NCBI GenBank assembly: GCA_900546325.1
Contig: URCR01000057.1
Location: forward strand, 1 to 16,152
Origin: an uncultured Lachnospiraceae bacterium
GTDB taxonomy: Bacteria; Bacillota; Clostridia; Lachnospirales; Lachnospiraceae
Direction: 5' to 3'
DNA length: 16,152 nt
Shown here: one piece after another, positions 15,201 to 16,152 of the stretch
Position numbering within the stretch: the stretch's first letter is position 1
Layout of the letters: each line of letters opens with the position of its first letter
Position numbers and translations under genes: made by a program
The notes under the pieces: generated by a model
The model's database searches: none
Told to the model about the DNA's origin: nothing
What the model saw: the letters and a program-made list of their open reading frames with translations, nothing else

Positions 15201-16152
15201 CAGATAACCCTGACTGTCTGTAAAATAGGACTTGTGTGTGGTTGTCACAGGATAAGTAGTTACCTGCTCCACGTATTTTTTGTTATCCAGGTCATATACC
15301 TTAAATTCTGTTCCTGCAATCAGGACGGATTTCTTTGTTTCATCGTCTTTTTTCACAATTTTCAATTTTGCCTTGAACTCTTTGTCCAGAAGCACACGCC
15401 AGATCTGTGGCTCATTCGGATGGTTCTCTGTGATATTCACTTCAAAATCATCGACTGGCTTGTAATTGTGTGGTGTTGTTGTTTCACGGACAATATAGCT
15501 TCCAAATGGTAATGGAATACTGCAGGCATAACCTTTTTCATCTGTAAAAATCTCAGTAGCTCCGTTTTCTCCACTCACTACTGGTTTAGCAGAATCAAAA
15601 TCATAGCTTCCATCTGCTTTCTTTGTAAGGGAAGATTTCAGATAAACTGTAAATCCGGCTCCGGATAACAGATCTGCATCGGTCTTTCCATTGTTGGCTG
15701 CTTTGATAATCTGGAACGGCTGCTTGATCACCTGTTCACTGGAAATGCATTCTCTTTTTACTTCTGCAGTCATATCACCTTCATAACTACATTCAAGATC
15801 ATGTTCTTCTGTATCTGCCAGGTATCCGGTCGGTGGTGTGATCTCCTTGACGTAATATTTGCCAAGATATAAGCCATCTACAGAAGCCTGTCCTTTTTCA
15901 TCCGTTGTAAGAGAAGCCACCTGTTCCCCTGCTTTATAAATCACACCGGTTGCTCCATCCGGATGCACGATATCTTCACGGGCATATAATCCGTAGACTG
16001 CACCTTTCAGTGTTGCATCGCCCTGCGGAACGGCTTTTCCTGTTTCTTTATCAACTTTGAATAAATTGATTTTTGCTGTCACACGGTCATTGCTGAAGGT
16101 ATGGGCGAAAGATACGGTTGCTTCTTTATCATTGGTGTAAGAGAACTTGAAC
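12297..16152 (-). CDS. SpaA/CnaB-repeat cell-wall-anchored surface protein, C-terminal part (N terminus beyond right edge)
   Basis: The frame is open to the right edge, 23 codons beyond the GTG at 16082, so that GTG is an internal Val and the real start lies outside. Residues below are counted from that codon. Eleven complete CnaB/SpaA-type domains follow one another, each with an N-terminal Lys (KVDKETG, IVKKDD, VEKQDAENG, ITKSDVTTG, LTKTDLTTG, ISKTDITG, LNKTDKSSG) and a Glu block (VKEITPPTGY, IEEVNAPEGY, VVEKTAPEGF, VKELKAPAGF, LREEQAPKGY). The last-strand partner is Asn in several (N350, N586, N917, N1199) and Asp in others (D675, D1005, D1092), as expected for intramolecular isopeptide bonds. 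The end is a Pro-rich spacer (1201-1222), the sorting motif APKTGD (1225-1230), a hydrophobic segment (1234-1253) and a basic tail: a sortase substrate fixed to the wall. It is probably a stalk-like adhesin or pilin-related protein; a role in donor-recipient contact is inferred. Confidence 0.94.
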   Translation of the reverse strand, partial: FKFSYTNDKEATVSFAHTFSNDRVTAKINLFKVDKETGKAVPQGDATLKGAVYGLYAREDIVHPDGATGVIYKAGEQVASLTTDEKGQASVDGLYLGKYYVKEITPPTGYLADTEEHDLECSYEGDMTAEVKRECISSEQVIKQPFQIIKAANNGKTDADLLSGAGFTVYLKSSLTKKADGSYDFDSAKPVVSGENGATEIFTDEKGYACSIPLPFGSYIVRETTTPHNYKPVDDFEVNITENHPNEPQIWRVLLDKEFKAKLKIVKKDDETKKSVLIAGTEFKVYDLDNKKYVEQVTTYPVTTTHKSYFTDSQGYLIMPKNLKIGHYRIEEVNAPEGYTINKNYMEIAVDANTAYQMDSESGDAIITVDYENHPVKGKLTIYKKGEMLSGFKKDFVYEEKYLKGAEFNVYAAENIYTPDYQKDENGNRQLIYAKDALVTTVTTGEDGKAVADNLPLGSYYVVEKTAPEGFVLNHDRSDVAFVYADQDTPVIEQEVTVGDDRQKVAIQVEKQDAENGATVEGAVFGIYNKDDIKAEGKVIVNADTLLQEMTSDKDGIASCTLDLPLGQYYVKELKAPAGFVSSDEVLNLDASYQGQDVKTVKLKTVKKNQPTTVEITKSDVTTGVELDGAKLTVLDREGNVVDQWTSVKDQPHVIKRLTVGEEYTLREEIAPYGYLKATDVKFTLEDTAEIQKVEMKDEVPTGLLIINKNGEFLDKVTLLDNVKGTVEHLFEYVTGSLTDVTFDVFAAEDIKAADGVSKDYYKADEKVGTITTDSNGIAQMDNLPAGKYYVKEVKTAHGYVLDGEPRYVDLSYRDQDTPVITYDEKWQNTRQKVKVTVLKKEKDTDRVLAGGVFGLYTSEDIKNVNGDVLLEKDSLIEQKATDEKGQITFAADLPVDGKYYVKENSAPDGFVTTEEVQEFTFEYAGEDQAEVSYDFTFENQPTTVELTKTDLTTGKELPGAHLKVTDADGNVVDEWTSTEGSHVIKELVVGNEYTMTETKPADGYVTAESITFTVENTAEIQKHEMKDDVTKVQISKTDITGDTEIPGAKLTILDKDDQVVESWTSTEEAHYIEKLPIGRYTLREEQAPKGYLLTSDVTFEVKDTGEIQKVVMKDDTAKGKVILNKTDKSSGEPLKGVEFEFRDSKGKVLETLKTDAAGHAESKLYEIAAFKNGKYDTAIKYYLVETKTLDGYTLDQTKHEVTFAYADDSTPVVEVTFNLTNEKPEVPETPSTPDVPQSHEETKVSDAPKTGDNTNIWLPILLLLISTGGMAGLYISRKKIRKQ
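13065..14045 (-). repeat. Second copy of a three-domain block in the surface protein (domains 7-9)
   Basis: Residues about 680-1006. The order is a NGEF-type domain with VFAAEDIKAADG and YRDQDTPVITYD, a VFGLYTSEDIK domain introduced by NTRQKVKV, and a short domain introduced by QPTTVELTKTDLTTG and ending TAEIQKHEMKDD. Each part matches the corresponding part of the block at 14046-15020. Confidence 0.75.
14046..15020 (-). repeat. First copy of a three-domain block in the surface protein (domains 4-6)
   Basis: Residues about 355-679. The order is a KGEM-type domain with VYAAENIYTPD and YADQDTPVIEQE, a VFGIYNKDDIK domain introduced by DDRQKVAI, and a short domain introduced by QPTTVEITKSDVTTG and ending TAEIQKVEMKDE. 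The two blocks have nearly the same length (about 325 residues). Confidence 0.75.

Larger units (their letters stand above)
1..16152. mobile_element. Internal segment of an integrative and conjugative element (Tn1549/CTn-like, Clostridia)
   Basis: The whole window is read as the interior of a conjugative element. Every gene is of an accessory, transfer-associated kind: a giant ArdC-like/methyltransferase/SNF2 fusion, a YodL-domain protein, a DUF5688-like protein, a TnpV homologue and a sortase-anchored CnaB-repeat surface protein. No housekeeping gene is seen. From family knowledge, such genes occur together in the CTn/Tn1549 type elements of gut Firmicutes; I have not checked this by a search. 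No attachment sites, integrase, relaxase, VirB4/TraG genes or oriT are visible, so the element's borders and transfer class cannot be fixed here. Confidence 0.75.

Noticed and set aside
16080..16082. GTG as the start of the surface-protein gene
   Set aside because: The frame stays open to base 16152, and the preceding codons (FSYTNDKEATVSFAHTFSND) read as the last strands of another domain, so GTG is an internal Val.
1..16152. CRISPR arrays, tRNA or rRNA genes, insertion sequences
   Set aside because: No regularly spaced repeats with spacers, no tRNA-like cloverleaf or rRNA segments, and no transposase or terminal inverted repeats were seen. The TnpV name refers to an element-borne protein, not to a transposase.

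Overview
The window looks like part of an integrative and conjugative element (Tn1549/CTn-like family) from a gut Clostridia host, probably Lachnospiraceae or a relative. This rests on the gene set: a giant ArdC-like/N6-methyltransferase/SNF2 'polyvalent' protein, a YodL-domain protein, a DUF5688-like protein, a TnpV homologue and a sortase-anchored SpaA/CnaB surface protein. A gut Firmicute host also fits the strong GGAGG-type ribosome binding sites and the moderately AT-rich base composition (judged by eye, not counted). The species cannot be named from the sequence, and neither the element's ends nor its integrase, relaxase or coupling protein lie in the window.

All convincing genes are on the minus strand and read from right to left. 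The order of transcription is: (1) 16152-12297, the C-terminal part of a very large cell-wall-anchored protein with eleven complete CnaB/SpaA-type domains visible and an APKTGD sorting signal; (2) a hairpin, then a 46-codon basic small ORF (12224-12084) ending 6 nt before the next start; (3) 12077-10977, a DUF5688-like protein; (4) 10903-10595, an unrecognised 102-aa protein coupled to the next gene; (5) 10591-3260, the 2443-aa polyvalent protein; (6) nested inside it, in another frame of the same strand, a 114-aa TnpV homologue (9714-9370); (7) 3178-428, a 916-aa YodL/polyvalent-type protein; (8) a rho-independent terminator at 371-405. After a short AT-rich regulatory region with two tandem 21-bp repeats and a promoter, the start of an Xre-type regulator (127-1) runs off the left edge.

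The genes fit a transfer and establishment module. The surface protein would sit on the donor wall and may help cell contact. The 2443-aa protein has the methyltransferase-plus-helicase layout of phage P1 DarB-type antirestriction proteins and carries a perfect QLSLF sliding-clamp motif in its linker. The YodL and DUF5688-like proteins are common companions of such proteins in these elements.

Three observations stand out. First, tnpV covers almost exactly the low-complexity linker of the giant protein (residues 293-408), so this is a dual-coding region. Second, three otherwise unrelated proteins (366, 916 and 2443 aa) end in the same short tail motif, (S/G)IHx(K/R)L, 31-33 residues from the C terminus; this could be a shared docking or translocation signal. 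Third, the surface protein contains a duplicated three-domain block of about 325 residues.
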